A stretch of 64,000 nt of DNA from Rattus norvegicus (GCF_036323735.1 NC_086019.1:236697102-236761101), one strand, 5' to 3'; positions 31,805 to 44,945 are shown, counted from the first letter of the stretch. A program made the numbers and translations. Notes: generated from the sequence alone by a model not told the origin.

Positions 31805-32165
31805 TCTTCCCATGTGATTTGGGCTTTTTATTGCTATGGGGATAAAACACCGTAGCCAAAAGGCAGAGGAAAGGGTTTGTTTGATCACCAAGAGAAGTTG
31901 CCACAGGAACTGAAACAGGAGCCGAGAAGGAGTGCTGCTTACTGACTTGCTCCTTATGGCTTGTTCAGCCTGCTTTCTTAAAGCAACCAGGATCACCTGC
32001 CCAGGGCTAGCACTGCCTTCAGTGAGCCTCCCCACATCAACCACGAACTAAGAAGATGTGCTATTAACTTACCTACAGCTCAGTCTTAAGGAGGCTTTTT
32101 TTTTTCAATTGACAGTCCTCTTCACAGAGTACGAAAGCCTGTGACAAGATGATGTAAAACTAAGT
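31805..32165 (+). repeat. Rodent interspersed repeat, family name uncertain
   Basis: The GGCTTTTTATTGCTATGGGGATAAAACACC ... CAGCCTGCTTTCTTAAAG ... GATGTAAAACTAAGTAGGCC layout matches a common rodent repeat of which more copies lie at 39178-39560, 46104-46452, 53300-53660 and 55610-56015. I recognise the consensus but cannot name it reliably. Confidence 0.55.
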
Positions 32166-32384
32166 AGGCCACCATGTAAACCAAGGCAGGTTTCCCCCTT
32201 TCTTCTCTACTTCCTGGAAGACTCTGATCCTTCCTTTGGTGTGGCATGTTTGTATAACTTCCTCCCCAAACTGTAAAAGGCAAACTCTCTGTTCTATGGC
32301 AGGTGTCTCCTGACCTGTTGACCTCACCACACTTCAACCACAGCAACAATGATAGGTCCATGACCTCTGTAGCTCAGTGAACAT

Positions 32385-32460
32385 ATCTAAGCTTGTTGAT
32401 TAAATGGTTTTGATTGGCTACACAGAGAAACCCTACTTCAAAAATCCAAAATAAATAAAG
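32385..32460 (+). mobile_element. B1-like remnant
   Basis: GGCTACACAGAGAAACCCTACTTC followed by an A-rich tail AAAATAAATAAAG is the right end of a B1-type SINE; the left part has decayed. Confidence 0.4.
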
Positions 32461-32490
32461 AATTTCAATACCTAGACTTGCTCAGTGATG

Positions 32491-32522
32491 ATTTTGTTTG
32501 TTTGTTTGTTTGTTTGTTTGTT
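32491..32522. repeat. (GTTT)n microsatellite
   Basis: About eight uninterrupted GTTT units in intron 2. Confidence 0.93.
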
Positions 32523-32689
32523 TAACATATCCTTTATTTCCTATGGTTGTGTATTACTTTACAGTTTCTTTGTATGGGTTTTAAACTTTAGTGAATATTG
32601 TTGAAACTCTTAAAAAAAAGTTCTCCCAGCTTTCCAAGGTTGGGTTTGGTTTTATTTTCACTAAAGCTTCCTATTATAACATTGTTTCT

Positions 32690-32875
32690 CCTCTACCTCT
32701 GGGTCCCAGAGGCAGAGCCACTCTCTCACAGGAGTCACCTAACACCATTGGAAATATATTTACATTGCAATTCATAACAGTAGGAAAATTGTAGTTATGA
32801 AGTAGCAATAAAAATAATTTTATGGTTGGGGGTCACCACAACATGAGGAACTGTACTAGGAAGATTGGGAACCAC
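32690..32875 (-). mobile_element. URR1-type DNA transposon remnant (hAT-Charlie)
   Basis: TTTACATTGCAATTCATAACAGTA, TTATGGTTGGGGGTCACCACAACATGAGGAACTGTA and GGGAACCACC match the non-autonomous rodent URR1 family, whose terminal repeats carry a GGTTCTCAACC-like motif. It has no coding capacity. Orientation is assigned loosely. Confidence 0.7.
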
Positions 32876-33950
32876 CTTCCCCAATCATTTCTCCTATGTG
32901 TGCATTCACTGTAGCTTCTCTTCTCTTGGTAGCCAGTTACCTAAGACTTTAGATCTTATAAGGAGGTACTCAGTGATAAACATGCCCAGAAACCACCTCA
33001 GCACCTAGAAATACACTCCACCCCTCCTTGGTAATCAGAAGTGTCAAGTCATGGTGAACAAATATTGTCCACCCTTACCCCAGTCAGACACTTAGGACAA
33101 GAGTTGACCAAATGTGGATAGCTAAAATGGATAGAACTGACCAACTCCATCAAGCTCTTTCCTGTGTGGTATAAGTGTTCCACTTAGATTGAGAGTTTGA
33201 TGTCATTATTTTAGCTCAATCTTGTCAAGTTTGATAGGTGATTTTTTTTCTTTTAGAATTTTTGTGCAGTCTTCCATGATGTAACCCTCTCTAATCTTAA
33301 GGAAAGTTTGAGGTAACTGTTACTAATTGTAGTTGAAATATATGAATAAAAAAGAAGGCTCCAGTGGTAAAATACTCTCTAGAGTATGTGTTAAGTAGGT
33401 TGTGTGAGTGTTGGAGTCAGTTTTATAAACACATGGGGAACATTTTCCCTATAGAGGTTTCAAGGAAATTTTACCCAGTGTTTAATTGACTTTCGCTTAC
33501 TTTTCCTTCTTGACTTTTTTGAACAACCAGTAGACTTATTTTGATATAAAAATTCAAATTCTTTTGTCCTGGGTCAGTTGGGATTTATCTTAGAAATAAA
33601 ATCTTAGCTGCTCAGTTTCAGTCTGGAATGGAGGGCAGGCAAAGGTACAGTGTCTTAAGGCTCTGCACCATTAGCTGTGAGGTTTGCAGCAATGCGCACC
33701 TCACGTATGGAAGGAAAGAGATAGATGGTGGGAATTACATACTTTAATTTGAAATGAAGTCAGAATCAACGTTTTCTCCTCAGTTTATCTCTGGACCTTA
33801 ATATTTTAACTTGTAAGTTGGATTAAAAAAGTATAACATTGATTAAAGTTGGTAACAATATGAAAAACATTGATCTGTTGTAGTAAATAATATTTGGTAA
33901 TATCTTCCTCACCTTAGATAATTTAGGTCCCAAATAAAAGACACAAAACC

Positions 33951-34058
33951 GGGGTTGGGGATTTAGCTCAGCGGTAGAGCACTTGCCTAGCAAGCGCAAG
34001 GCCCTGGGTTCAGTCCCCAGCTCCGGAAAAAAAAAAAAAAAAAAAAAAAAGATAAAAA
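33951..34058 (+). mobile_element. ID SINE
   Basis: Full ID body with an A-tail of about 27 bases. Duplication AAAAGACACAAAACC at 33936-33950 and 34059-34073. Confidence 0.95.
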
Positions 34059-34599
34059 AAAAGACACAAAACCTTTATATTTAGGATAAACCTTAAAGCA
34101 TTAGAACTGAGCAGATAATCTCATAAGCTAGTTTATTTACTTCCCTGTCAACCCTGAGGAATCACTTGCCATATTCCTCCTGGGCCACTCCTACGCCTCA
34201 TGGCTATGCACTCACCTACACCATGGTGAGTTTCCTTCTCCCATGTTTTCCTTCTCTCCTCATGTCCATCTCTTCTCGTGGACCCTGCCTGAGATTCCCA
34301 AGCCTGGGAACTCCCAGTTCTGCCTACCTCTCTTCTGCCCAGCTATAGACTGTAGGCATCTTTATTAACCAGTCCTGGGTAACTTACAGGGCAGCTTTTA
34401 TACAACAAAAGCTGGTTTACATGAGGGTCTGCTTGTCTTGGAGCCACTAGATCTTGCAGTCCAAAATTTAGCATTTGAATATATAGCAACACATTGCTCT
34501 TTTAAACAAAAATTTATAATTGGAGGTCACACACATCCTAAGATCAATACTGATTAAAAATATTTCATATGGGGGGAGATTGGAATGTAAAGTAAATAA

Positions 34600-34601
<2 letters not shown>

Positions 34602-34654
<53 letters not shown>
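34602..34654. repeat. (CA)n microsatellite, ~26 units
   Basis: Uninterrupted CA array in intron 2; likely polymorphic. Confidence 0.97.
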
Positions 34655-34655
<1 letters not shown>

Positions 34656-34869
34656 AAAGAAAAAAATATTTCGTATAATGGAAACTTATAAATTAGATTA
34701 CATTGAAGTATTAGCATTAAATTATTTAACTTATTGCAACTTTTATAGATATAAGAGAAATCGAGATACATTCATTTTCTTGTTCAACATTCATGGAGTC
34801 CCTGTATATTACAGGTAGCATGTAATCAATGGAGATAGCCTGTGGGGAAATTTCCTTGAACTGTAGAGC

Positions 34870-35022
34870 ATGGTGGGGATGTGCTTACAGAGCATGTGTG
34901 GAGACCAGAGAACAAATGGCAGGAGTCTGTTTTCTCCTTCTACCATGAGGGCCTAGGGACCAAATTCAGGTTATTAGGTTTGGCAGCAAGTACATTTAAC
35001 CGGCGAGCCATCTTGCTGGCTT
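34870..35022 (-). mobile_element. B3-like SINE
   Basis: GTGTGGAGACCAGAGAACAAATGGCAGGAGTC ... ATTTAACCGGCGAGCCATCTTGCTGGC is a reverse-oriented B3/B2-type element, diverged. Confidence 0.6.
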
Positions 35023-35029
35023 AGGATAC

Positions 35030-35156
35030 ACTCATTCTCTGAGCCAGGGCCTCAGAACCTTCCATGCAGACTAGGTTGGTCTCAGCCACACGGAGATCTG
35101 CTTGATGCTGTCTCCCCATTGTTGAGATTAAAGCTGTGTGTCACCATGCCTAACGA
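35030..35156 (-). mobile_element. B1 SINE, diverged
   Basis: CTCTGAGCCAGGGCCTCAG, CAGACTAGGTTGGTCTCAG and GAGATTAAAGCTGTGTGTCACCATGCC are reverse B1 blocks in order, adjacent to the B3-like element. Confidence 0.65.
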
Positions 35157-36745
35157 GGAGTAATAATTTTTGATAAATGTTTATCACCCTTATTTCAGCA
35201 AGCTTGTTATCATACCACTTTCCATTTGTTTGTTGATGTCTGTATGCACAATTAGTACATATTATCTTGGGAGAACAGTATAATTTGTGATTTATGTGTT
35301 TTCTTATTCTAAACATGTATAATAAAGACTTTGAAAATGAAAATAGAATTTACAGATCTATATGAAGAATTTAGATATTTCAGTCTGCTCTTTCGTAGTT
35401 ATTTGAAGAGAACAGTGAATTTTGAATGGTTGTATATATGGATGTTATCAGAGGCAATTAAGACTGATATCTGAAAAGATTAAGCAATGGTTACATGCTT
35501 TCTTTATATAATTTGAGAGTCATGGAGAGAAAGGTCATTATAATAGTGCACAGTAACAGATTTAGTGACTATTAAAGGGACAGCATATATTACTAAGACT
35601 TTAAAATTTGTTCAAAGGCAGAACTGTTTATGAAATATCAGTAGTAGATGTCATTGAGATTTAAAAGTATGTTGTTTGTTATACACAAAAGTCTGAAATA
35701 CTTATTTAAAGTGATTGATACAAATTATCAAATAGTAAATATTTGTCTTTTCAGTATCATATTAGATGAAATGCTAGTACAAAGTGATGTTTTATTCTCA
35801 TTGACATTATAGTCCTGTGTATGGTTTATTACTTTGCTGTGTATTGTATTAGCATTTGAGTGTCTGAAGTGTTGAATATTTTGACCTTTGAGTGACTGAT
35901 TTTTCCAGACAGTATTTATATGTTAACGTTACCATCTTAAGAACTGACCATTCTTTTTGCCTTTCCTGCCCAATGAGGTGTGGCAGTAAAGATTTACAAG
36001 ATATGATTCTGTATAGGGTAGGATGTATTTATGACTTTTGCTGTGGTTTGATTAGAAGCATTAGCCTTTTGTTTTCCTACCACAAGAATGTAAAATTGCC
36101 GTGAAAAAAAATGAAAGATAATCTTTCCTGAACAATCTTTATTTTCTTCTTTAATATCCTAGTAAGTTAAACTAGTTGTTGAGATTATATTACAGAAGGA
36201 TACGATATAGTTAAAAGCAAACCATGGCTGTCCTGGGAAATCCGTTTCCTTTCATTCCATTAACTGAAAAACAGGAAGCTAGTAATGGAGAGAAATAGGA
36301 AACCCTGGATGATTTCTTTGGTTTGGATTGTTTCTACTTTGGATTCATCTTCACTTGCCTCTGAGTTGGTAGAAATTCAGTGCTCTGGTAAAGAAGTTTA
36401 GAGGAAGAACTGCCACTTTATTGCTTGATTTAATACTGAAAAATTCCTCTAAGAGCAATGAGACATAGTTTTTAACATATTTATATAAATGTAAGGTGGT
36501 TGTTCGAGCTTTGTAAATCGGATGTATACCATGGTCATATAATACAACACTGTTTTTGTATTGTTTGTATTTTTGTTGTTGTTTAGTTTTATTTTTGAGC
36601 TAGAATCTCTTAGGGGCGCCCAAGATGGGCAGAAACCTGCTTCAGTCACCCAAAACTACATTTTTTTAAAAATACATTTTCTATTTTTATAATATTTAGT
36701 TACTTTAGAAATTTAGATGTTCGTATTTGAACTTCCAATATTCTT

Positions 36746-36857
36746 TTTTTTTTCTTTTTTCTTTTTCTTTTTTCTTTTTTTCAGAGCTGGGGACGGAACC
36801 CAGGGCCTTTGCACTTGCTAGGCAAGCGCTCTACCACTGAGCTAAATCCCCAACCCC
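36746..36857 (-). mobile_element. ID SINE, antisense
   Basis: Reverse ID body ending CTAAATCCCCAACCCC, preceded by a long T/C-rich tail. Duplication AACTTCCAATATTCTT at 36730-36745 and 36858-36873. Confidence 0.94.
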
Positions 36858-37379
36858 AACTTCCAATATTCTTATCTTGGAAATTAGAGATTGACTTTAG
36901 TTAGCTGATGTTTATATTTTGAATTGTCAAGATTTGCTCTTACTATTTTTCCTAGTATCTCACAGTATGTCTTATAGTAAGGGATTAATTTTTTTATTTT
37001 TAACTATATAAATTTATTTTGATAAACGATAGTTTGGGGGTACAATTAGACAATTTATGCTTTTACTACTTGGTTATAAGCTTTTCAAACTTACAACCAC
37101 ACTTATTTGCCACACGTTTGTAGCATTCAAAGAGTGCCGTGTGTTTTCCACAGTACTCGCCTGTCCAGTTGTTTTAGAATGTTCATGTCCACAGTGTTCT
37201 ACAAACTGTTGATTTCAGCTACATAGTTTATAAAATATTTTTAACATTTGTTGAACACTTTTTAAATGGCTTATATTAAAAGTCAACTTACATATATAAA
37301 GAGACTAGTCCTGTAAAAATTAAAGCCTTAGATGACAGTTACAGCATTCTAATTCATGATTAATAAAATTCTCTTTCAG

Positions 37380-37459
37380 ACAGCAAATGGCTACATCTTG
37401 TTTTTTCATATTACATCTTCAAGAGGGGATAAATACCTTTATGAACCAGTGTATCCCAA
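37380..37459 (+). CDS. Ric1: Ric1 coding exon 3 (residues 85-110, split codon 111)
   Basis: Acceptor ATTCTCTTTCAG ends at 37379; donor GTAAGT starts at 37460. The exon is 80 nt and leaves a two-base overhang (AA) completed to Lys by exon 4. It encodes TANGYILFFHITSSRG then DKYLYEPVYP, the remaining strands of the WD40-type blade begun in exon 2. Because 80 is not a multiple of 3, skipping would shift the frame. Confidence 0.95.
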
Positions 37460-38066
37460 GTAAGTCTATTGACTTTTATTCTTTTAATACATGGCTTGCA
37501 TGCTTAATATTTTTTTAAAAAACATTGTACTTTGGGGTTATCTAAAGTCGTTAAGTTGCCAGCATTTCTAAAACGGTGCTTCAGAAATTACTAGTCTTTG
37601 AGCAGTCATTTTTTAAATTTAAGAAATATGTAGTTAAGTCAAGGAACACTGAGTGTTGTGGGTCTTCGGCTTCAGACTTGCTACTGACATGCTTCATCAG
37701 ATACTCTCTAGTCTTTGTTAGAAGGGAGAGCTGAGGGATACCATAAAGGGGGGACAAGACTTGGTCCATGCCAGGCTCCTCTGCCTGTTCCTTATACACA
37801 CATAGGGAAGACACACAGTTGCTGCCTCCCAGCTCAACTTCGGGGGAACATGGACTTTGCTCCTTATCTTTAAACTACCATTGCAGTTTGCACATCTCCT
37901 CCAGAGCATTTATATAAACTTTTAAATAAAACAACATATAGTTATAAAATACATCTTTTCTTCTGGGGGCAATCTACCTATATGTCAGAAGTTTACTTGA
38001 TGTTACATGAGAGATTGCTGCCAATATGATCCAGAGGAAACTGCTGAAAAGATTCAAAGAGCCTTA

Positions 38067-38218
38067 AATATATATATTATAATGTATAATATATTAATAG
38101 ATGATATATCTATATATTGATATATAATATTAAACAATGTCAAAATATATTCTAAAATATAGATATATATGCATTATATAATATATTAAATTATATATAA
38201 ATATATGTATATATTAAA
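38067..38218. repeat. AT-rich tract with many palindromic TATA runs
   Basis: About 150 bp of nearly pure A/T with repeated ATATAT, TATAATATATTA and ATATATAAATATAT motifs. It can form cruciforms and is likely length-variable. Confidence 0.9.
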
Positions 38219-38479
38219 ATGACCTTACTGAAGATGACTAGGCCCAGTTATGCAAAGAAAACCAGTGGTATGAAGTAAATGTGCCTGACACTGTAATACT
38301 CTAAGGATTGTCCCAATTTGTAGTTGTACTGAGCTGTTTATAATTGTTTATACTAGACAAACACCGTAGCACACCAATAGTCGTATTAGCATAATGTTCT
38401 GACTTCACATTTAGTTTGCACATTATTCCACACCTATAGATGAATTTCTTCTAATGTGAGCAGATACTGCAGTTTTAGG

Positions 38480-38670
38480 CCAGAAAGGTGGCTCAGTCAC
38501 GGAAGGCCTAAGGTCAGTCCCCATAACCCACATAAAAGTTATGCCAGGCATGGTGGCACATGCTTGTCATCCTGGGCTGGGGAAGTGAAAACAGGCAGAG
38601 CTTGCTGGAGCTTGCTGGAGCTTGTTGGCTAGTCAGCTTAGGCAACTTGGCTCCTCTGACCAACACACAT
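38480..38670 (+). mobile_element. B4/B1-type SINE, diverged
   Basis: AGAAAGGTGGCTCAGTCA head, then GCCAGGCATGGTGGCACATGC and a decayed body. A GAGCTTGCTG decamer is repeated three times in tandem at about 38598-38627. Confidence 0.5.
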
Positions 38671-39177
38671 TTTGACACACAAGATGGTGACATTTTGGAC
38701 TTTTCTTTCCTATAAAGCAGTTTCTGCCTAGCTTATTGTCCAGTTAACATCACTGAACTTTTCAGAGTTCACATTGTAAATAAAATAACTTAAGAAAAGT
38801 TTTATGTAATAGAGTAAGCTGAAATATGATCTGTATTCATGAATGAGAAACTGGAGAAAGCCAACTTGGAGTTAATGTACCGAGTGCAGTTGTTAGACCT
38901 GGAGTCAAGAGCGCGACTCCTGGGTTAGTATAGATGGAGCTGGCTCTCTTAAATGAACCCAAGGATTTGGTGCTTTGTTTTGTTTTGCATTAAAAAATTT
39001 CAATTTCAGCTTTTAATATGTCGTTTAGGTGTTTGGTTACTCCCTGATTTGTAGGATTTTTGTGTTTTGGAGTTTTTTGGTTTGGTTTTTTGTTTTGGGT
39101 TTTTTTTTTTTTCTTTTGAGAGAGAAATATAGCTAGCCAATTGATTAACCTTTCAATGGAAAAAAGATAATTATATT

Positions 39178-39560
39178 AGTTAGGGTTTGTGTTTCTTTGA
39201 TAAAACATCATAACTAAAAGCTACTCGGAGAGGAAATGGTTTATTTCAGTTTTCATGTCCTAATTATAGTCTATCAGGAAGGGGATTAAGGGCAGGAACT
39301 GAAGCAGAAGCCATAAGAACAATGCTGTTTACTAGCTTGCTCATCATGGCTTACTCAGCCTGCTTTCTTATACCATCCAGGACTGCCTGTGTACAGGTTG
39401 CATGTCATGATAAACTATACCTCCCTCATCAGTAACCAACCATGAAAATGCCTGACAGGCTTGTCTACAGGGCAGACTGGTAAGGGCATCTCCACAGCAG
39501 AGGGTCCCTCTTCCCAAATGAGTCTAGCATAGCAGCTGGATATAAAGCTAACCAAGCACA
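39178..39560 (+). repeat. Rodent interspersed repeat, same family as 31805-32165
   Basis: GTTAGGGTTTGTGTTTCTTTGATAAAACATCATAACT, CAGCCTGCTTTCTTATA, GCCTGACAGGCTTGTCTACAG, then AGCTGGATATAAAGCTAACCAAGCACAGC. The order of blocks matches the other copies. Confidence 0.55.
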
Positions 39561-39636
39561 GCACTTTGTGTGGTATTCACCTTTCCATAATCAGTATTTT
39601 CACATAGGTAAAACACACTTGTAAAAAAATAATTTA

Positions 39637-39713
39637 GGGTTGGGGATTTAGCTCAGTGGTAGCGCGCTTGCCTAGGAAGCGCAAGGCCCTGGGTTCGGTT
39701 CCCAGCTCCGGAA
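39637..39713 (+). mobile_element. ID SINE
   Basis: ID body with a short A-tail; the A-box is altered (GTAGCGCGC). Duplication AAAAAAATAATTTA at 39623-39636 and 39714-39727. Confidence 0.94.
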
Positions 39714-41584
39714 AAAAAAATAATTTAATGATAACATTAAAATGTGTGTAAGAATCAGAAAAAAATCACCATGGACAGCCAGGATGTCTGCTGTTAGCTA
39801 TGACAGGGGAATGCACCCAGAAACTCTCAGCACTCTAGCTGAGGAACAAGACTGGCACAAGAACAGTACCAGCTGGCATGGGGAATCCCATAAGATCCTG
39901 CCCTAGAGAAGAACTACAGGTCGGGGGTGCTGAGAAGGGGGAATCAGTTCCCTACAAGAGCAGGCTCCAGCAGAGGATTCCAGTCCCAGTGCCCACCCCT
40001 GCTCACGCACACGTACACGATAGGGTGCATGTGCACTAAGCCATAATAATTGAGAAGCTGTGGCTATGGTTTTGGCGTGGGTGAGACATGGGAGGAGATG
40101 GAAGGGGAGAGCGGAGCAGGAGTGATGTAAATTTAATCATCTTGTATGAGTTTCTCAAAAAATGTTTAAAATAAGCTCAAAAAAAGCCCTAGGAAAAAAT
40201 ACACATATAATCTTTTTATTTGCCAGAATATAACTTGTAGTAACTACTCTATGAATTACTGGTACAAATACAGTTTGGTTGACTAAGGCCAGTCTGATGT
40301 GCATTTGTGTATGCCAGTACTTTCCAGAGTTGCTTATTTTAGTAAGTTTTCTGACGAAACCGTTTGTAAAATGGTATCAAAAGTAATTTTCTTCTAATTG
40401 TACGAGTTCACGTTTAAAACCTGAAAACTTGTGATCATATAAGGGTTAGAGGAAAGAGCAGGGGAAAATGGTTTTTTCAGTATTGTCACGCGTGCCATTG
40501 TAAACACTTAATTAAAGATGTCTGTCATACAGACTGCTGCACACAAAACCCCCGTCATCCAAGCTGATGCCGTCACAGGCGAGAGCTGGGTCAGAGATGG
40601 CATAGTCCCCAGCGTGTACTACTTAGCCTCTGACATCACACTGCTTCAACCTTGTTTGTGCTTCATACAGCAATCTACTTAAGGCTTATCTGAGGAGTAA
40701 GGAATAGAAAAAGCGAATGCAAAGGGTTGGTGATCATCTTGAAGGTAGAGGTCGACAGTCAGTTGTAGACATAGCACTGTCTCTTGTTTCACTTCTCTAC
40801 ATCCCAGGAGTTCCTCACATGAACTTTGTTTCTGGAGCATCTCAGCTTTCCTGTATTACATGACAGCATCTTAACCTCAGATGTTTATCGTTTATCGTTT
40901 CCATTACGCTCCAGCTGAGCACATAGCTTAGATGTTGGCGTGCTTAATAGCTTCCACCTAGTGTTTCTAGCATTTGTGTACACGCAGGGAGTCAGTCCAC
41001 AACAACCGTGGCCATCTTATTAAAAAAACTCCTTCCATCTCCAATGTTATTTATCCTTTGATATTCTGTTTAATCTTTTGTATCTTTATAAAATCCATCT
41101 TACTTTAAAATATCTCTTCACCTTTACCCACGCCAGTATGCAGACTGGTAATGGCTTTAGTGTTGTGCTTTACATCTTCAGATTTGCCACAGATAAATCA
41201 GAAATAATTATATTTGAATTCATTTAATTAACTGTGCTTAAATATGAGTGTAGGAGATTTTGAAATTTCTTGTAATTCTTATTCTTCATAATGAAAATAA
41301 CTTCAGCAATTAAACTATTAACAATCGCTATTAACGTTCTAACCTTATTTTGCTTTACCTATCTCTTTCTAACACATTTCATCAGATATGTGAAACTTCT
41401 TACCAGTTCACTGTCAGTGAGTTAGTACTAGTTGGAAAGAGATTAACAATTGTTCTTATCAACCCTTTATCTCCAAAATTTCAGCTGTTTTTTTGCAGAA
41501 GAGATCTACATTGTGGCCAGAAGTATCCACTCACTCATTTCACATGTAGAGGACAAAAGAGAGCAGAATTAGTTATGTGCACCA

Positions 41585-41870
41585 GAGTTTCATCAAGATC
41601 CATTGACAGTCATGTATCATCGTGAAACAAGGACACATCTGAGAAATGGGTCCTTAGAGCACTTCATTAGTCAGAACGTTACAGAACAAACATCTAGAAA
41701 TGTAGGTGTTACAGTGTATGGATCTACAGCTGTTACAGCTGCAGTTGCAAACATGCACAGCATGTCACTGTGCTGAAACTACACGCAATTTGTACCATCG
41801 TACAATGGTATTTGTGTATCTATATGTATCTAAAAATGGGAAAGGTGTCTTTTTGCCTTTACATTTTTTA
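41585..41870. repeat. Possible ancient mammalian interspersed repeat
   Basis: GACAGTCATGTATCATCGTGAAACAAGGACACATCTGAGAAATGGGTC ... CAGCATGTCACTGTGCTGAA ... ATGGTATTTGTGTATCTA resembles an old repeat shared across placental mammals, probably DNA-transposon derived. The family name is uncertain and the copy is heavily mutated. Confidence 0.4.
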
Positions 41871-42336
41871 TGAGCACAGTTTTGATATCTAAAGATATCA
41901 ACACCAGGAACTTCACTTCCATTCAACTCAGCAAGCTTGTTTATATTAACATCAGCAGCACCACAGAGGCCTGGTAAGTGTGTTGTGCTTCCTGTTAACA
42001 ATGGCTGCAATATCACTAACCTATGGGGATTTTCCACCCTGTTTTAATTTTATGGGACTACTATCCATTATTGAAAACGTTTTGATGGCACATTTTTATA
42101 CCTTTTCTTATTATTGATAATAAGTCATGGATGATAGGTTTTGAGAGAGAAGATTTTTAACTAATTTTTCTTCCTTCTAATAGATATCTTGTTATTTGGG
42201 GAATAGATGATAGTGGTCTTAAAAATGTTTCTCTTTGAGCATCTCAAAACTTCTATGTATAGTTTGATTTTAGCATGTATCTATTCTGTAGAGTTACATT
42301 TGTGACTTCTAACTGAACTTTGTGTGCATCATACAT

Positions 42337-42381
42337 CCATTTATGAATACACTGTATTTGTACCATTTATGAATACACTGT
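42337..42381. repeat. Short tandem duplication
   Basis: CCATTTATGAATACACTGT occurs at 42337-42355 and again at 42363-42381. Confidence 0.9.
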
Positions 42382-42612
42382 TTATTATTAGGATGGTTAA
42401 ATTATTATTACATAATTCAGAAACTCCTCTTGTCATAGCCGCATCCCAATGGTGCCATCTGAATGCAGAGACTGATAGAATTATTAGAAGATCTGACCAG
42501 CTCCTGGAACCTGCATGCTGCTGGTGTTACGATCACTACTTCTGCTAGCAGCTTAAGTCAGTAGGACTGTGTGCTCACTTGTAATTTTTCCTTTTTTAAA
42601 AATAAAAGTCTC

Positions 42613-42725
42613 GGGGCTGGGGATTTAGCTCAGTGGTAGAGCGCTTACCTAGGAAGCGCAAGGCCCTGGGTTCGGTCCCCAGCTCCGAAAAAAAGAACCA
42701 AAAAAAAAAATAAAATAAAATAAAA
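42613..42725 (+). mobile_element. ID SINE
   Basis: Consensus ID body with a tail of A-runs, ACC and TAAAA units. Duplication AAAAATAAAAGTCTC at 42598-42612 and 42726-42740. Confidence 0.95.
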
Positions 42726-44539
42726 AAAAATAAAAGTCTCTAGGAAGTATTTTAGCTTCTAGGGGTGTAACAGTGGGGTGGGGCCCAGGGCAGCTTGGTA
42801 ATAAACACATTGTGTGTTATGCAGGCAAATAAAGCAGGGTTAGGGAATGAGGAGGGACTACAGCTTGAAATCGAATCCTCACTGAGAAGACGGCATGCAA
42901 AAGGATCTTAAAGAGTTTGTGGGGAATACAACACTTAGGGGAATGACATTTTGCAATAAATGAGAAAATATTGGAAGTTGTAGGTCCTAACAAAGAATTT
43001 GTAATTAGTCAGAAGGGATGTTTTTGAGTAGTTAACTATAAAAATGAAATACTATGTTGTGATTTTTTTTTAAAGTAACTTAATCCTGGAAAAGTATAAA
43101 ACCAGTTAGTTCTCTCCTGCCCAGAGAACTAGCATGTACTAGAATTGATGCACTCTCCCTTTTCGTGCACACCGTAGTCCACCCATCTATACAGTCCACT
43201 TCGGCCATGCCATCCATTGCCTCCGAATCCTAACAGACTTTCTTAGTTTGTAACTTGAAACTTTTTTTCTGGATTATTATATTTTCTTATAATTTACCTC
43301 TACATGATTTAAATATATAATTTACTTGCCTTTCCCCTATATAAAATGTCTTGTGGTTTTCCGTAGGTTTTAGGATTATTTATGTTGCTTTTATTTTTTA
43401 GCTCCATTTTACTCATCTGATAGGTGGAACTATTATGCTATCTGTTCCATGAATTTGTCGGTGAGGTTAAGTTGGCATTCTCAGTTATAGTCCTTAAGTG
43501 TTTTCTAGTTGTTGTGGGGAGGTTGCTTTGTTTTGTTTCTGTGCTCCATGTTCTCTCCACCTTTAACTTTGCCGTATATAAGTAGGCAAAGTCTATAGCT
43601 GATCCTTTTGTGAGTGCCAAGCTTACCTTTCTGTGATTAAACCAATTTAAGTGGTTCAGTGGTTAAGCTTCAACTTCATCTTGTTTAAACCATACCATTG
43701 CCTCCTGCCACTCACTGGAGAGAGCCCATTAGTACAATGTGAGCATGCTGTCTGGCCTGGCTCTTGAGTTGAGAGCAGTATTTTTGTCCTTTGTATTCAA
43801 GAAGTCATTAATTCTCTGTACATTCCCATAGTACACTTTACACATTCCAGCAATCAGTGATACATTTTATTTGAAAAACTAGACTATGAGAAGTATAATT
43901 TTAAAATGTGAATTTTGGTTTTTTAGATTATAATCCATCTCTACTCTCCACTTGTCCTATATCTCTTCAGTAAATTAAAACCCATGTGTAGAAATCCTGG
44001 GTCATATCACATGTCTAGTAACTTTAGTTTGGATACTGACATCATCCTTAGTATGATCTACATACTATTACTATACATGTATAGTCCAGTATAGTAATCA
44101 GCATGCTATTATATCTGGTCTTTGTGTTTTCCATTTGAATAGTTTTCTGATTTTATGTTAAAGAACGATAAAGTTTGGTATGGGTATCAGGTAACTTGGA
44201 AAATATCCTGACAGATCTGCAGTCTGTCTGTCCTATTCTTGGTAAGGGTGGATTTAGCCTTTGCTTTAAACTTGTCTCTAAGGTGTAGCTCCTCAGAACA
44301 AGCTTCCTCCAGGATATCCAAAACCTTAATAGTTTATTCTTTGTCTGGCTTTGGGGTTACATGTAAGAATGGCTTAATAACCAGTGTTGTAAGAGGAATG
44401 AAGGTTTCTAGAACTCCTTTTCAGGGTAACTCTAACATTTCTGTTATTCTGCTTCATAAATCTGTTTTCCTGAGCATTGGGTTTCCCCACTGTATATGGT
44501 AGTCTGGAAGGTGACTTTTGCTGGAAAACTTTGTTTCTT

Positions 44540-44612
44540 TCTGGTTGTGACAAGTTCTCACTTTGTAGCCCAAGCTGGCCTTGAAATTCTTCTGCCTGCC
44601 CTTGGGTGTCTA
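44540..44612 (-). mobile_element. B1 SINE fragment
   Basis: GTTCTCACTTTGTAGCCCAAGCTGGCCTTGAAATTC is reverse B1; the rest is missing. Confidence 0.55.
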
Positions 44613-44865
44613 TAGTTGTTTCATGTATTTTGTCCCGTTTTTGCATTTGTTTTCTGGCTGAATAAATTGGAACCATTTACTCTATTAAAATAATAAAAGT
44701 GACTACCTATAGGATCATCAGTCAGTTTGAGCAATTTTCAGTTATTTTCCACTGGAGTATATTTATTTAAGCACATTTAAATATTGTGCAAATATTTAAA
44801 TATATAAATATATAATCATCAGAAATATTCTCATTAATTATGGGCATATTGATAAATAATTATGG

Positions 44866-44945
44866 TAGTATAGCTTAGTAATGAAGAATGGCTTAGCATG
44901 CATAAGGCCCTGTATTCAGTCCCCAATAAGTCCTTTGCCATAAAA
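44866..44945 (+). mobile_element. Old ID-like SINE
   Basis: TAGCTTAGTAATGAAGAATGGC, ATAAGGCCCTGTATTCAGTCCCCA follows the ID plan but is diverged and lacks a clear TSD. Confidence 0.5.

Larger units (their letters stand above)
29958..37379 (+). other. Ric1: Ric1 intron 2 (7.4 kb)
   Basis: Intronic sequence with scattered SINEs, a URR1 remnant, a CA array and two ID elements listed separately. Stretches 30370-31270, 32880-33930 and 35160-36730 look like unique sequence without genes or repeats that I recognise. Confidence 0.85.
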
